64,000 nucleotides of DNA. Origin: Phycicoccus sp. Soil748 (GTDB lineage Bacteria > Actinomycetota > Actinomycetes > Actinomycetales > Dermatophilaceae). The notes beneath the pieces were generated by a model. That model ran no database searches and was not told the DNA's origin. It saw only the letters and a list, made by a program, of their open reading frames with translations. The translations under genes and the position numbers were made by a program. The stretch is taken from positions 92,000 through 155,999 of the forward strand of contig NZ_LMSC01000005.1 of assembly GCF_001428025.1 (NCBI RefSeq). Reading direction: 5' to 3'. Below are positions 25,380 to 33,569 of this stretch, piece by piece (positions within the stretch are counted from its first letter, which is position 1; the number at the start of each line of letters is the position of its first letter).

Positions 25380-26507
25380 GTGAAGGTGGCGCTGCTGACG
25401 GACTGTTACCTGCCCAGGCTGGGTGGGATCGAGGTCCAGACGCACGACCTCGCGGCCCAGCTGGTCGCCCGCGGGCACGAGGTGGAGGTCTTCACGGCCA
25501 CGCCCGGGGCACGCGGCGAGCGCCACGGGGTCGTCGAGCTCGTCGACGGGATCCCGGTGCACCGCATGGCGATCCGGCTCCCGTGGGAGCTCCCGGTCAA
25601 CCCGTTCGCGCCGCCGGAGGTGCGCCGCCGCCTGCAGAGCGGCGGCTTCGACGTGGCGCACGTGCACATGGGCGTGGTCAGCCCGTTCGCGACCGACCTC
25701 GCGCGTGTCGCCCTCGGGCTGGGCCTGCCGACCGCCGCCACCTGGCACTGCCTGATGGAGCGCTCGCGACCGCTGTTCCGGGCGCTGGGGCACGCCCGGC
25801 AGTGGGGCGGGCGTGGGGCCGCGCTCTCGGCCGTGTCGGGCGTCGCCGCGGCCTCGGTCCAGGCGGTGGTGGGGGAGGGCGGCGAGGTCCGTGTCCTCCC
25901 CAACGGCATCGACGTGGGTCTCTGGGCGCCACCCTCGACGCCGGTGCGCGACCCGGGCGCCCCCGTGGAGGTCGTGGCGTCCATGCGCCTGGCCGCGCGC
26001 AAGCGCCCGATGGCCGCGCTCGAGGTGGCCGAGGCTGCCCGACGGCTCCTGCCCGCCGACCGGGCCATGCGGCTGACGCTCTTCGGCGAGGGGCCGGAGC
26101 GGGGGCGGCTCGAGCGGTTCGTCGCCGCCCACCAGATGGGTGACTGGGTGCGGCTGCCCGGCCGCGTCGACCGGGACGAGCTGCGCAGGAGCTACTGGCG
26201 CGGCGACGTCTACCTCACGCCGGCCCGGCTCGAGGCGTTCGGCATCGCGGCACTCGAGGCCCGCACGGCCGGTCTGCCCGTGGTCGCCCGCGCCGACACC
26301 GGGGTGGGCGACTTCGTCACCGACGGCGAGGACGGCCTGCTCGGCTCCGACGACCACGCGATGGTCCGCGCCCTGGTCGACCTCGTGTGCGACGACGCGG
26401 TCCGCACGCGCATCGCCACCCACAACCGGGAGGTGCCGCCGGCGCAGGCGTGGCCCGCCGTCGTCGACCTCGCCGAGTCCGAGTACCGCCGGGCGGGTGC
26501 GTCGTGA
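25380..26507 (+). CDS. GT4-type glycosyltransferase
   Basis: A 375-residue GT-B glycosyltransferase: N-terminal LLTDCYLPRLGGIEVQTHDLAAQL is the classic GT4 start, and the C-terminal domain has VRLPGRVDRDELRRSYWRGDVYLTPARLEAFGIAALEARTAGLPVVA with the ExxGIAALEA glutamate pair region. The GTG at 25380 lies 32 bases from the divergent PIG-L start, leaving little room for a 5' leader, so leaderless transcription is possible. Its stop overlaps the NUDIX start (GTGA). Acceptor and donor are unknown. Confidence 0.92.
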   Translation: MKVALLTDCYLPRLGGIEVQTHDLAAQLVARGHEVEVFTATPGARGERHGVVELVDGIPVHRMAIRLPWELPVNPFAPPEVRRRLQSGGFDVAHVHMGVVSPFATDLARVALGLGLPTAATWHCLMERSRPLFRALGHARQWGGRGAALSAVSGVAAASVQAVVGEGGEVRVLPNGIDVGLWAPPSTPVRDPGAPVEVVASMRLAARKRPMAALEVAEAARRLLPADRAMRLTLFGEGPERGRLERFVAAHQMGDWVRLPGRVDRDELRRSYWRGDVYLTPARLEAFGIAALEARTAGLPVVARADTGVGDFVTDGEDGLLGSDDHAMVRALVDLVCDDAVRTRIATHNREVPPAQAWPAVVDLAESEYRRAGAS

Positions 26508-27208
26508 CCCCCGTCCCCGCGACCTCCCTGCAGGTGCGCGGCCGCGGGCACGACGGCCGGGAGGTGGTCGCGTTCGTCCTCGAGCACGGCGCCGACCCGG
26601 TCCGCGAGCTGGGCCGTCGCGGGTGGGGCGGCGCGCGCCTGCTGGACGCGCTGCGCCACGGCGACGGCTCGCTCACGCTCGACTACGCCGTCCAACCGGT
26701 CGAGCCCGTCGAGGTGCCCTCCGCGCAGGTGCCCACGGACCCCGGCCTGGTGCTGGAGCCCGGGGAGGTGCCGGAGGTGCACCAGCGCACCGCGGCCTAC
26801 GGCGTCGTCACCAGCGAGCGCGGCGTCCTGCTCACCGAGCTCTCCGCTCTGACGTCGGCGCCCGGGCGGTGGACCCTGCCCGGCGGCGGCCTCGACCCCG
26901 GCGAGGAGCCGGTCGCGGCGCTGCACCGGGAGGTCTGGGAGGAGAGCGGCCACCAGGTCCAGGGCGTGCGCCTGCTCGAGGCGCACACCTCCCACTGGGT
27001 GGGCCGGGCGCCGAGCGGCCGGCTCGAGGACTTCCACGCCGTGCGCATCGTGTATGCCGCGTGGTGCCCACAGCCCACCGACCCCGTCGTCCACGACATC
27101 GGTGGCTCGACGGAGTCGGTGCGCTGGGTGCGGGTCGAGGAGCTGGGCCGCTACCACCTCGGCCGGTCGTTCGGCCCCCACATGTCGCGGTGGCTCGGCC
27201 GCTCCTGA
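26504..27208 (+). CDS. NUDIX hydrolase
   Basis: A 234-residue protein with an N-terminal 90-residue unassigned region and a C-terminal NUDIX domain. The Nudix box reads GGGLDPGEEPVAALHREVWEESGHQ (Gx5Ex7REUxEExGU form), followed by LLEAHTSHWVG and ESVRWVRVEELGRYHLG. It would hydrolyse a nucleoside-diphosphate-linked compound. Its GTG overlaps the glycosyltransferase stop (GTGA at 26504), so a nucleotide-sugar link is suggested by context only. The family's exact substrate cannot be told from the sequence. Confidence 0.9.
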   Translation: MTPVPATSLQVRGRGHDGREVVAFVLEHGADPVRELGRRGWGGARLLDALRHGDGSLTLDYAVQPVEPVEVPSAQVPTDPGLVLEPGEVPEVHQRTAAYGVVTSERGVLLTELSALTSAPGRWTLPGGGLDPGEEPVAALHREVWEESGHQVQGVRLLEAHTSHWVGRAPSGRLEDFHAVRIVYAAWCPQPTDPVVHDIGGSTESVRWVRVEELGRYHLGRSFGPHMSRWLGRS

Positions 27209-27247
27209 GGCCCTGAGGCCCTGTGGCTGTGACGCTCGGCCCCGCGG

Positions 27248-27718
27248 TCAGGAGCGGGCGTTGCGCCGGTTGGAGCCGGCCAGGCCGACGATGCCCAGCA
27301 CCACCAGGACCGCGCCCATGGCGACGAACCCGAGCGGGCCCACGTCGCCCCAGTCGATGGTGAGGTTGCCCAGCTCCTGGGCCAGCACGATCCCCGCGAC
27401 CGCGAGGCAGACCAGACCCAGCAGGACCGCCGGGATGTGCGGCCCGGTCGGTCGCGGCGGCACAGGTGGCGCCCAGGCGGCCGGAGCCGTGGTGGGGACC
27501 GGTTGTCCGGCCGGCGTGGCCTCGGTGGCGGCGCGGTGGTCGTCGACCGGGAGCTGCTGGGTGGGGTCGGTGGCGGACCGCTGCTCGGCCGTCGCGAACT
27601 CGGGTGTGGCCTGCTCGGCCGTCGCGTGCTCGGCGGTGGTGTCGCCCCACAGCTCCTGCGTGGCGTCCGGGCGCTCCTCCTGCAGGTCGTTCCGGGTCTC
27701 GTCGTGGGGGCTGGTCAT
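27248..27718 (-). CDS. small membrane protein downstream of PspC/LiaF-like gene
   Basis: A 156-residue protein with a long polar, Thr/Ala/Glu-rich head (about 90 residues, containing TAEHATAEQATPEFATAEQ) and two C-terminal membrane helices (HIPAVLLGLVCLAVAGIVLA and VGPLGFVAMGAVLVVLGIVGL) separated by GNLTIDWGDVG. The ATG at 27718 is preferred because AAGGAG lies 8 bases upstream; a GTG three codons earlier overlaps the preceding stop. It follows the PspC/LiaF-like gene closely, so it belongs to the same operon and may be a third membrane component. Confidence 0.72.
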   Translation of the reverse strand: MTSPHDETRNDLQEERPDATQELWGDTTAEHATAEQATPEFATAEQRSATDPTQQLPVDDHRAATEATPAGQPVPTTAPAAWAPPVPPRPTGPHIPAVLLGLVCLAVAGIVLAQELGNLTIDWGDVGPLGFVAMGAVLVVLGIVGLAGSNRRNARS

Positions 27719-27723
27719 GGCGT

Positions 27724-29127
27724 TCACTCCTTGCCGATCAGGATCTGGCCGAGGCCCACGTGGGCGTCGACGACGACGTCGGGGGTTCCGGTCCCGAACG
27801 TCTCGACGGTGCTGATGTTGCGGCCGTCACCGTTGCCGCTCGTGTCGACCGAGTCGAGGGTGCCGGGGGCGGCCTTGGTGATCTGGCCGGCCCCGACCGA
27901 GCTGCGGACCTCGACGGTCAGGTTGTCGGGGACCCGGATGCGCAGCTCGCCGACGCCCACCCGCGCCTCGACGTCGCGGGCCGTGCCCGGGTTGTCGGGC
28001 AGCGCGGTGAGGTCGAGCTCTGCCGACCCGATGCTGAGCCGGTAGGACTTCGTCGTGTCGGTGACCGACGGGCGCCAGACGCGCTCGCCGACACCGCCCC
28101 CGAACGTCACGTCCGGGACGACCGACGCGGTCCAGGTGACGATGACCAGGACGACGGCGACGAAGCCGGTGAGCCCGGTGCGCCGCCCGGCGAACCCGAG
28201 GGCCAGGACGCCGAGCCCGACGACGGCGAGGGCGGCGCACAGGGCGACCGTCTGGTCGCTGCCGGCCCAGTCGTTGGCCTGGTGGGCCCACGTGGTCAGC
28301 CCGTAGGCGGCGACGGCGAGGCCGCTGATGAGCAGCGTCGCGCCGAAGCCTCCCGAGCGTCGCCGTGGCGGACGAGGCGCCCGCGGCGGCTTGGGCGGAC
28401 GCGGCTGCCGACCCGCGGGCGGTGCCGGGGGAGAGCCGGCCCCGGGGGGCGTCGCGGCACCATACGGAGCCTGTGGTGCCGCGCCGCCGGCGGTGGGCGC
28501 AGCGGTGGTGCCGTACGTCGCCGGCTCGGGAGCCGCGCCGTACGCCATCGCTGACGGTACGGACGAGGCGCCGTACGTCGCTGTGGGCGAGGCGGGGTAG
28601 GTCGCGGTGGGCGGGGTGCCGCCGGGTGCTGCGTACGGGGTCGGGCCGGCCACGGGTGCAGCCTCCTGGCCGCGCCTGCGGGTGACCAGCCAGACCACCA
28701 GGCCGACGGGGATCACGACCCACCAGACCCACCCCATGCCCGGCGTGTCACGGGCGAACCCGGTGCCGCCGACCAGCGACAGGCCGATCACGACCAGCAG
28801 GATGATGCCGAGGACGTCGCCGTCGCGCAGGGCCCGCTCGGCCACGATGTCGTCCTTGTCGTTGGGCAGGAACGCCCAGGCGATGAGGTAGACGGTGATG
28901 CCCAGGCCGCCCATGACGACCAGCAGGACCAGCACCGCGCGGATGACGATCGGGTCGACTCCGAGGCGGGTGGCGATGCCGGAGCACACGCCCGCCAGCC
29001 ACTTGTCCTCGCCGTCGCGGCGCAGGTCGATGGACCTCAGCCAGTCGAAGAACCGGTCGATGCCGGAGGCCTGTTCGTTGTTCGTCGGGCCCGCGGCGGG
29101 CCCATGGGTCTGGGTCATGTCATCCAT
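27724..29127 (-). CDS. PspC domain protein with LiaF-like (toastrack) C-terminal domain
   Basis: A 467-residue multi-helix protein. Residues about 35-75 form a PspC domain (DGEDKWLAGVCSGIATRLGVDPIVIRAVLVLLVVMGGLGITVYLIAWAFLP). A proline/alanine/tyrosine-rich linker follows, then four or so helices and a C-terminal beta-rich domain (YRLSIGSAELDLTALPDNP…VEARVGVGELRIRVPDNLTVEVRSSVGAGQI…VDAHVGLGQILIGKE) as in LiaF-type/toastrack domains. It is divergent from a PspC-kinase gene, so an envelope-stress role is strongly suggested. Start at ATG 29127 is ambiguous with a second ATG nine bases inside. Confidence 0.85.
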   Translation of the reverse strand: MDDMTQTHGPAAGPTNNEQASGIDRFFDWLRSIDLRRDGEDKWLAGVCSGIATRLGVDPIVIRAVLVLLVVMGGLGITVYLIAWAFLPNDKDDIVAERALRDGDVLGIILLVVIGLSLVGGTGFARDTPGMGWVWWVVIPVGLVVWLVTRRRGQEAAPVAGPTPYAAPGGTPPTATYPASPTATYGASSVPSAMAYGAAPEPATYGTTAAPTAGGAAPQAPYGAATPPGAGSPPAPPAGRQPRPPKPPRAPRPPRRRSGGFGATLLISGLAVAAYGLTTWAHQANDWAGSDQTVALCAALAVVGLGVLALGFAGRRTGLTGFVAVVLVIVTWTASVVPDVTFGGGVGERVWRPSVTDTTKSYRLSIGSAELDLTALPDNPGTARDVEARVGVGELRIRVPDNLTVEVRSSVGAGQITKAAPGTLDSVDTSGNGDGRNISTVETFGTGTPDVVVDAHVGLGQILIGKE

Positions 29128-29243
29128 CGTGTCGCCGGGCGGGGCGCGCAACCATGAGGGTCGACCCTGAACGGACCCTGACGTGGCCCTCCAGCACCCT
29201 GAACAGGCTCGGTTTCGGGGCCGGGGTGCGTCAGGATGAGGGC

Positions 29244-30653
29244 ATGCCCACCCCCTACGAGCGGCCCGTCCCGCCGACGGACACCAGGTTCGCCGAGCGC
29301 CGCGTCGCCCGGCCGACCCTCACGCGGCCGGCCGAGGGCAGGGTCATCGCCGGTGTCTCCGCGGGGCTCGCGGCGCACCTCGGCTGGTCGGTGCGGTGGG
29401 TGCGCATCCTGTTCGTGGTGCTGTCCATCCCCACCGGTGCCGGGCTCGTCGCCTACGTCTTCCTCTGGGCGCTCACCCCGCTGTCCCGCGGCGGGGTCGT
29501 CGACGGCCGGCGCCGCGCCGTCGACCCGGCCGACCCGGCAGCCGTCGCGGGCGACCCCGTCAGCGGCGACCCCGTCAGCGGCGGGCCGGTCCTGGAGGCC
29601 GAGCGCGACGCCACCCGGGTCCTGCTCGTCGGCGGCCTCATGCTGGCGCTCGGCCTGGTCGTCGTCGCCCAGAACGCCGGCCTCAACGCCCGCCTCGGCA
29701 TCCTGCTGCCCCTGCTCGTCGTCGCGGCTGGAGCGGTGCTGGCGTGGTCGCAGCTCGACGACCGGCAGCGTGGGCGGTGGCTGGGCGCCGAGAGCGGGAC
29801 GCGACGGTTCAGCGCGGCCCGGCTGGTGTTCGGCGGCGTGCTCGCCCTCGCCGGCCTGGTCATCATGGCGACCCGCGGCCGGTCGCTCGAGGCCATCTGG
29901 GACATCGGTGCCGCCGTGGTCGCGGTGCTCGCCGGTATCGCGCTCGTGGCGGCGCCGTGGGGCCTGCGGTTCTGGTCGGACCTGCGGCACGAGCAGGCCG
30001 AGCGCGCCCGCGCGACCGAGCGGGCCGACATCGCGGCCCACCTGCACGACTCGGTGCTGCAGACCCTCGCCCTGATCCAGCGCAAGGCCGACGACCCGGC
30101 CGCGGTCAACCAGCTCGCCCGCGCCCAGGAGCGCGAGCTGCGCGCCTGGCTGTACGCCGGTCCGGCCGACAGCGACGCGACCCTCGCCGCCGCCGTGGCC
30201 GAGGTGGCCCACGAGGTCGAGGACCTGCACGGCACCCCGATCGACGTCGTCGCGACCGGCGACCGCCCGCTCGACGACGGTGGCCTGGCCCTCAGCCGGG
30301 CGGTGCGCGAGGCCCTGCTCAACGCCGTGCGCCACGGCCAGCCCCCGGTGTCGCTCTACCTCGAGGTGGGCCCGCTCGGCGTCGAGGCGTTCGTCCGCGA
30401 CCACGGCCCCGGCTTCGAGCTCGAGGAGGTGCCCGAGGACCGGCTGGGCGTGCGCCAGTCCATCCTCGGCCGCATGGACCGCCACGGCGGGACCGCGCGC
30501 GTACGCCGTCTCGAGCACGGTACCGAGGTCGTGCTCACCCTCCCGGCCGCCACCGCCGCTGCCCAGCCCAACGCCGCCCAGCCGAGCCCCGCCCAGCCGA
30601 GCCCCGCGCAGTCCGTCCCCGCCACCTCAGAGGAGACCCGTGAACACGCCTGA
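29244..30653 (+). CDS. PspC-domain sensor histidine kinase (LiaS/MacS-like)
   Basis: A 469-residue kinase. The N-terminus carries a PspC domain (EGRVIAGVSAGLAAHLGWSVRWVRILFVVLSIPTGAGLVAYVFLWALTPL), then about three more helices, a NarL-type dimerisation helix with phospho-acceptor His near residue 268 (HLHDSVLQTLALI), and a HATPase domain (REALLNAVRHGQPP, DHGPGFELEEV). The C-terminal tail has PSPAQ repeats. GATGAGGGC precedes the ATG at 29244. It overlaps the response regulator by 14 bases and is divergent from the LiaF-like gene, suggesting direct feedback. Confidence 0.92.
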   Translation: MPTPYERPVPPTDTRFAERRVARPTLTRPAEGRVIAGVSAGLAAHLGWSVRWVRILFVVLSIPTGAGLVAYVFLWALTPLSRGGVVDGRRRAVDPADPAAVAGDPVSGDPVSGGPVLEAERDATRVLLVGGLMLALGLVVVAQNAGLNARLGILLPLLVVAAGAVLAWSQLDDRQRGRWLGAESGTRRFSAARLVFGGVLALAGLVIMATRGRSLEAIWDIGAAVVAVLAGIALVAAPWGLRFWSDLRHEQAERARATERADIAAHLHDSVLQTLALIQRKADDPAAVNQLARAQERELRAWLYAGPADSDATLAAAVAEVAHEVEDLHGTPIDVVATGDRPLDDGGLALSRAVREALLNAVRHGQPPVSLYLEVGPLGVEAFVRDHGPGFELEEVPEDRLGVRQSILGRMDRHGGTARVRRLEHGTEVVLTLPAATAAAQPNAAQPSPAQPSPAQSVPATSEETREHA

Positions 30654-31320
30654 GAAGAAGCCCGTCGAGGTCGTCCTCGTCGATGACCACCGGATGTTCC
30701 GGTCGGGGGTCAAGGCGGAGCTCGGTGGCACCGTGACGATCGTGGGTGAGGCGCCCGACGTCGACACGGCCGTCGCGGTCATCACCCGCACGCGGCCGCC
30801 GGTGGTCCTGCTCGACGTGCACCTGCCCGGCGGCAACGGCAACGGTGGAGTGGACGTGCTCCACGGGTGCCGGGGCCTCACCACCGCCGACGGGCAGCCC
30901 GTGCGCTTCCTGGCGCTGTCGGTCTCGGACGCTGCCGAGGACGTGATCGCCGTGATCCGCGCCGGCGCCCGGGGCTACGTCACCAAGACCATCGGGGCGA
31001 ACGACCTCACCCGCGCCATCCAGCGCGTCGCCGACGGGGACGCCGTGTTCAGCCCCCGGCTGGCCGGGTTCGTGCTGGACGCGTTCGGTGCCGCCGCCGG
31101 CGAGATCGCCGAGGTCGACGAGGAGCTCGACCGCCTCTCGGCCCGCGAACGGGAGGTCATGCGCCTCATCGCCCGCGGCTACCAGTACAAGGAGGTGGCG
31201 AAGGAGCTGTTCATCTCCGTGAAGACGGTCGAGACCCACGTCTCGTCAGTGCTGCGCAAGCTGCAGCTGTCCTCACGCCACGAGCTCACCGCGTGGGCGA
31301 TGGGCCGCCGCCTCCTCTGA
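30640..31320 (+). CDS. LuxR-family response regulator partner of PspC kinase
   Basis: A 226-residue regulator with receiver residues VDDHRMFR (D15, D16), phospho-acceptor D59 in VVLLDVHLPGGNGNGG, Thr/Ser and Lys sites (LALSVSD, YVTKTI), and a C-terminal LuxR HTH (LSAREREVMRLIARGYQYKEVAKELFISVKTVETHVSSVLRKL). GTG at 30640 has AGGAG four bases upstream and sits inside the kinase 3' end, so the two are coupled. The receiver loop after the phospho-site carries an insertion (GGNGNGG) not common in NarL regulators. Confidence 0.93.
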   Translation: MNTPEKKPVEVVLVDDHRMFRSGVKAELGGTVTIVGEAPDVDTAVAVITRTRPPVVLLDVHLPGGNGNGGVDVLHGCRGLTTADGQPVRFLALSVSDAAEDVIAVIRAGARGYVTKTIGANDLTRAIQRVADGDAVFSPRLAGFVLDAFGAAAGEIAEVDEELDRLSAREREVMRLIARGYQYKEVAKELFISVKTVETHVSSVLRKLQLSSRHELTAWAMGRRLL

Positions 31321-31352
31321 CGCCGGCGACGGCCCCTGCAGGCTCCGACCGG

Positions 31353-31865
31353 TCAGAGCTGGACGGTCTCGTTGTCGCCGACGTCGGGCTTGTCGCCGGT
31401 GACCTTGCTCTTGACGAGTGCGATGACGCTCGCGACCCGGCCGCCGGGGCTGTCCCAGTACTCCGCGCTCTCGCCACGCACCTTGACCAGCACCACGTTC
31501 GGGTCCTGCGGTCCCTTGGCGAACCATGCCTCCGCGAACGGGTTCCACAGCTCCTCGTTCTTGGCGGGGTCGCGCACGACCTCTGCGGTGCCCGACACGG
31601 AGACCCAGGACGACGAGCCGGCGTAGGCGACGTTGACGCGCGGGTCGGCCTGCACCTCGGCGACCTTGGGGGAGGAGGCCTCGGCGAAGAACCACAGGTC
31701 GCCGTCGAACTCGACCTCCTGCGTGGCCATCGGCCGGCTCACGAGCGACCCGTCCGGCGCGACGGTGGTCAGCATGCAGGTGCGCTCGTCCTTGATGAGG
31801 TCGCGGACGGTGGCGACGGCCTCGGGGTCGTGGGTGGTGGCGGTGGCGTGGTGGGAGTCGGTCAC
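31353..31865 (-). CDS. pyridoxamine 5'-phosphate oxidase family general stress protein
   Basis: A 170-residue split-barrel flavin-binding protein. Segments CMLTTVAPDGSLVSRPMATQEVEFDGDLWFFAEASSPKVAEVQADPRVNVAYAGSSSWVSVSGTAEVV match the FMN/F420-binding general-stress family (DUF related to Rv1155-like and YhbP-type proteins). It probably binds a flavin or F420; reaction unknown. GTG at 31865 has AAGGA 6 bases upstream; the frame before it is not natural. It is convergent with the response regulator and divergent from a small membrane protein. Confidence 0.87.
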   Translation of the reverse strand: MTDSHHATATTHDPEAVATVRDLIKDERTCMLTTVAPDGSLVSRPMATQEVEFDGDLWFFAEASSPKVAEVQADPRVNVAYAGSSSWVSVSGTAEVVRDPAKNEELWNPFAEAWFAKGPQDPNVVLVKVRGESAEYWDSPGGRVASVIALVKSKVTGDKPDVGDNETVQL

Positions 31866-32017
31866 GGTGGTTCCTTCGTCGTCATCTCGGTGTCCGCCCT
31901 GCTCAGCGGCACGTTCCTCGACGCTAACCCGCGCGCTGTGGCGCGGCACCTCGTGCAGCCGGGAGGCCGGAGGCGTGCACCGGAGAGGGCACAGGCGGCG
32001 CCGATAGGCTCTTCGGT

Positions 32018-32374
32018 ATGCAGCTCGTGTACGACCTCTTCGTCGTTGCCCACCTCCTCGGCATGGCCGCCCTCGTCGGTGGCTGGCTGGTCCTGCTGAC
32101 CGGTGCCTCCTCCACGACGGTCATGGCCTGGGGTGCTCGCGCGCAGCTCGTCACCGGGCTGGTGCTCGTGGGCCTCGCGGAAGGCGTCAGCTCGCTCGAC
32201 GAGCACCTCAACCACACCAAGATCGGTGTGAAGCTGCTGGTCGCCATCGCCGTGGTCGCCCTCCTCGAGATCGGGCGCGCCCGCACGAAGCGCGGTCAGG
32301 ACGGCAGCGCCCTCATCCGTGCCGCCGGCGCCCTGGGCGTGGTCAACGTCGTCATCGCGGCCGTCTGGAGCTGA
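32018..32374 (+). CDS. small four-helix membrane protein
   Basis: A 118-residue protein with four hydrophobic helices (LFVVAHLLGMAALVGGWLVLLTG, QLVTGLVLVGLAEGV, KLLVAIAVVALLEI, GALGVVNVVIAAVWS). A conserved-looking His in the first helix (VAHLLGMAALVGG) resembles heme-binding-type small membrane proteins, but this is only a visual similarity. Function and family unknown. It stands alone between the divergent PNPOx-like gene and the convergent polymerase gene. Confidence 0.72.
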   Translation: MQLVYDLFVVAHLLGMAALVGGWLVLLTGASSTTVMAWGARAQLVTGLVLVGLAEGVSSLDEHLNHTKIGVKLLVAIAVVALLEIGRARTKRGQDGSALIRAAGALGVVNVVIAAVWS

Positions 32375-32422
32375 ACGCCCGCCCCCGGCACTCCAGCCCC
32401 CGGCACCCCAGCCGGCGCCCGG

Positions 32423-33538
32423 TCAGCGGGCCGAGGGGCCGCCGCGGCCCGTGGTGCGCGGCGCGGCATACCCACCCGGGGGCGGCACCATCTCGGCGCG
32501 CACGCCGAGCAGCCTGATCGGCCGGTCGTCACCGAGGGCCCGCAGCAGGTCGAGCGCCGTGGCGGCGATGACCGCCGGGTCGAACGTCGGCTCGGCCAGC
32601 TTGCGGATGCGCGTGGTGGTGAAGAACGGCGCGAACCGCACCTTGAGGTGCACCCGGGCGCAGGCGCGGTCCTCGCGCCGGATGTCCTCCACCACCTGCC
32701 GGGCGAGCACCGCGATCGCCTCCTCGACCTCCTCGGGCGACACGAGGTCCTGCTGGTAGGTCGTCTCGCGCCCGTGCGCACGGGCGACCCATGGCGTGTC
32801 GTCCACCGTCGCCGACCCGTCGCCGCGCCCGAGCCGCCCGTAGTGCGGCCCCATCGACGGCCCGAACTCGCCGACGAGCACCGCCTCGTCGGCGGCGGCG
32901 AGGTCGCGCACGGTGGCGTAGCCGTGCTTGGCCAGGCGAGCCGCGATGCGCGAGCCCACACCCCACAGGGCCGTCGTGGGCCGCTCGCCCATCACCTCGA
33001 ACCAGTTGTCGCGGGTCAGCTCGAACACCCCGCGCGGCTTGCCGAAGTCGGTGGCGATCTTGGCGCGGACCTTGGTGTCGCCGACCCCGACCGAGCAGTG
33101 CAGGTCGGTGCGCTCGAGAACCGCTGCCTGGATGGCGCGGGCGCAGGCCCAGGGGTCGTCGGTCTCGAGGCCGACGAACGCCTCGTCCCACCCGAGCACC
33201 TCGACGACGGCGCCGGGCACGCCTTTGAGCGTCGCCATCACCTCGGCCGAGGCCGCGTCGTAGACCGGGCCGTCGACGGGGAGGAAGACCGCGTCGGGAC
33301 ACTTGCGGGCCGCCAGCCGCAAGGGCATGCCCGAGTGGACGCCGTGCTCGCGGGCCTCGTAGGAGGCGGTCGACACCACGGCCCGCTCGGTGGGGTCGCC
33401 GCGCCCACCCACGACGACCGGGAGTCCTGCCAGCTCGGGCCGCCGCAGCACCTCGACCGCGGCGATGAACTGGTCGAGGTCGACGTGCAGCACCCAGCGC
33501 GGCACGACCGCCGACCCGGAGGTCTCCTGCTCGACCAT
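32423..33538 (-). CDS. dinB: Y-family DNA polymerase IV, DinB2-type
   Basis: A 371-residue translesion polymerase. The catalytic acids are D20 in HVDLDQFIAAVE and D118-E119 in GWDEAF; palm and finger blocks (GRGDPTERAVVSTASYEAREHGVHSGMPLRLAARKCP) and thumb/little-finger regions are all present, so it looks intact. The steric-gate position, normally Phe or Tyr, is I25, matching the DinB2 subgroup in which Mycobacterium smegmatis DinB2 has a Leu and readily incorporates ribonucleotides (recalled from the literature). AGGA precedes the ATG at 33538. It acts in cytoplasmic DNA damage tolerance. Confidence 0.93.
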   Translation of the reverse strand: MVEQETSGSAVVPRWVLHVDLDQFIAAVEVLRRPELAGLPVVVGGRGDPTERAVVSTASYEAREHGVHSGMPLRLAARKCPDAVFLPVDGPVYDAASAEVMATLKGVPGAVVEVLGWDEAFVGLETDDPWACARAIQAAVLERTDLHCSVGVGDTKVRAKIATDFGKPRGVFELTRDNWFEVMGERPTTALWGVGSRIAARLAKHGYATVRDLAAADEAVLVGEFGPSMGPHYGRLGRGDGSATVDDTPWVARAHGRETTYQQDLVSPEEVEEAIAVLARQVVEDIRREDRACARVHLKVRFAPFFTTTRIRKLAEPTFDPAVIAATALDLLRALGDDRPIRLLGVRAEMVPPPGGYAAPRTTGRGGPSAR

Positions 33539-33569
33539 GGCCCCATCCTGCCGCGGGTCGGTGACAGCG

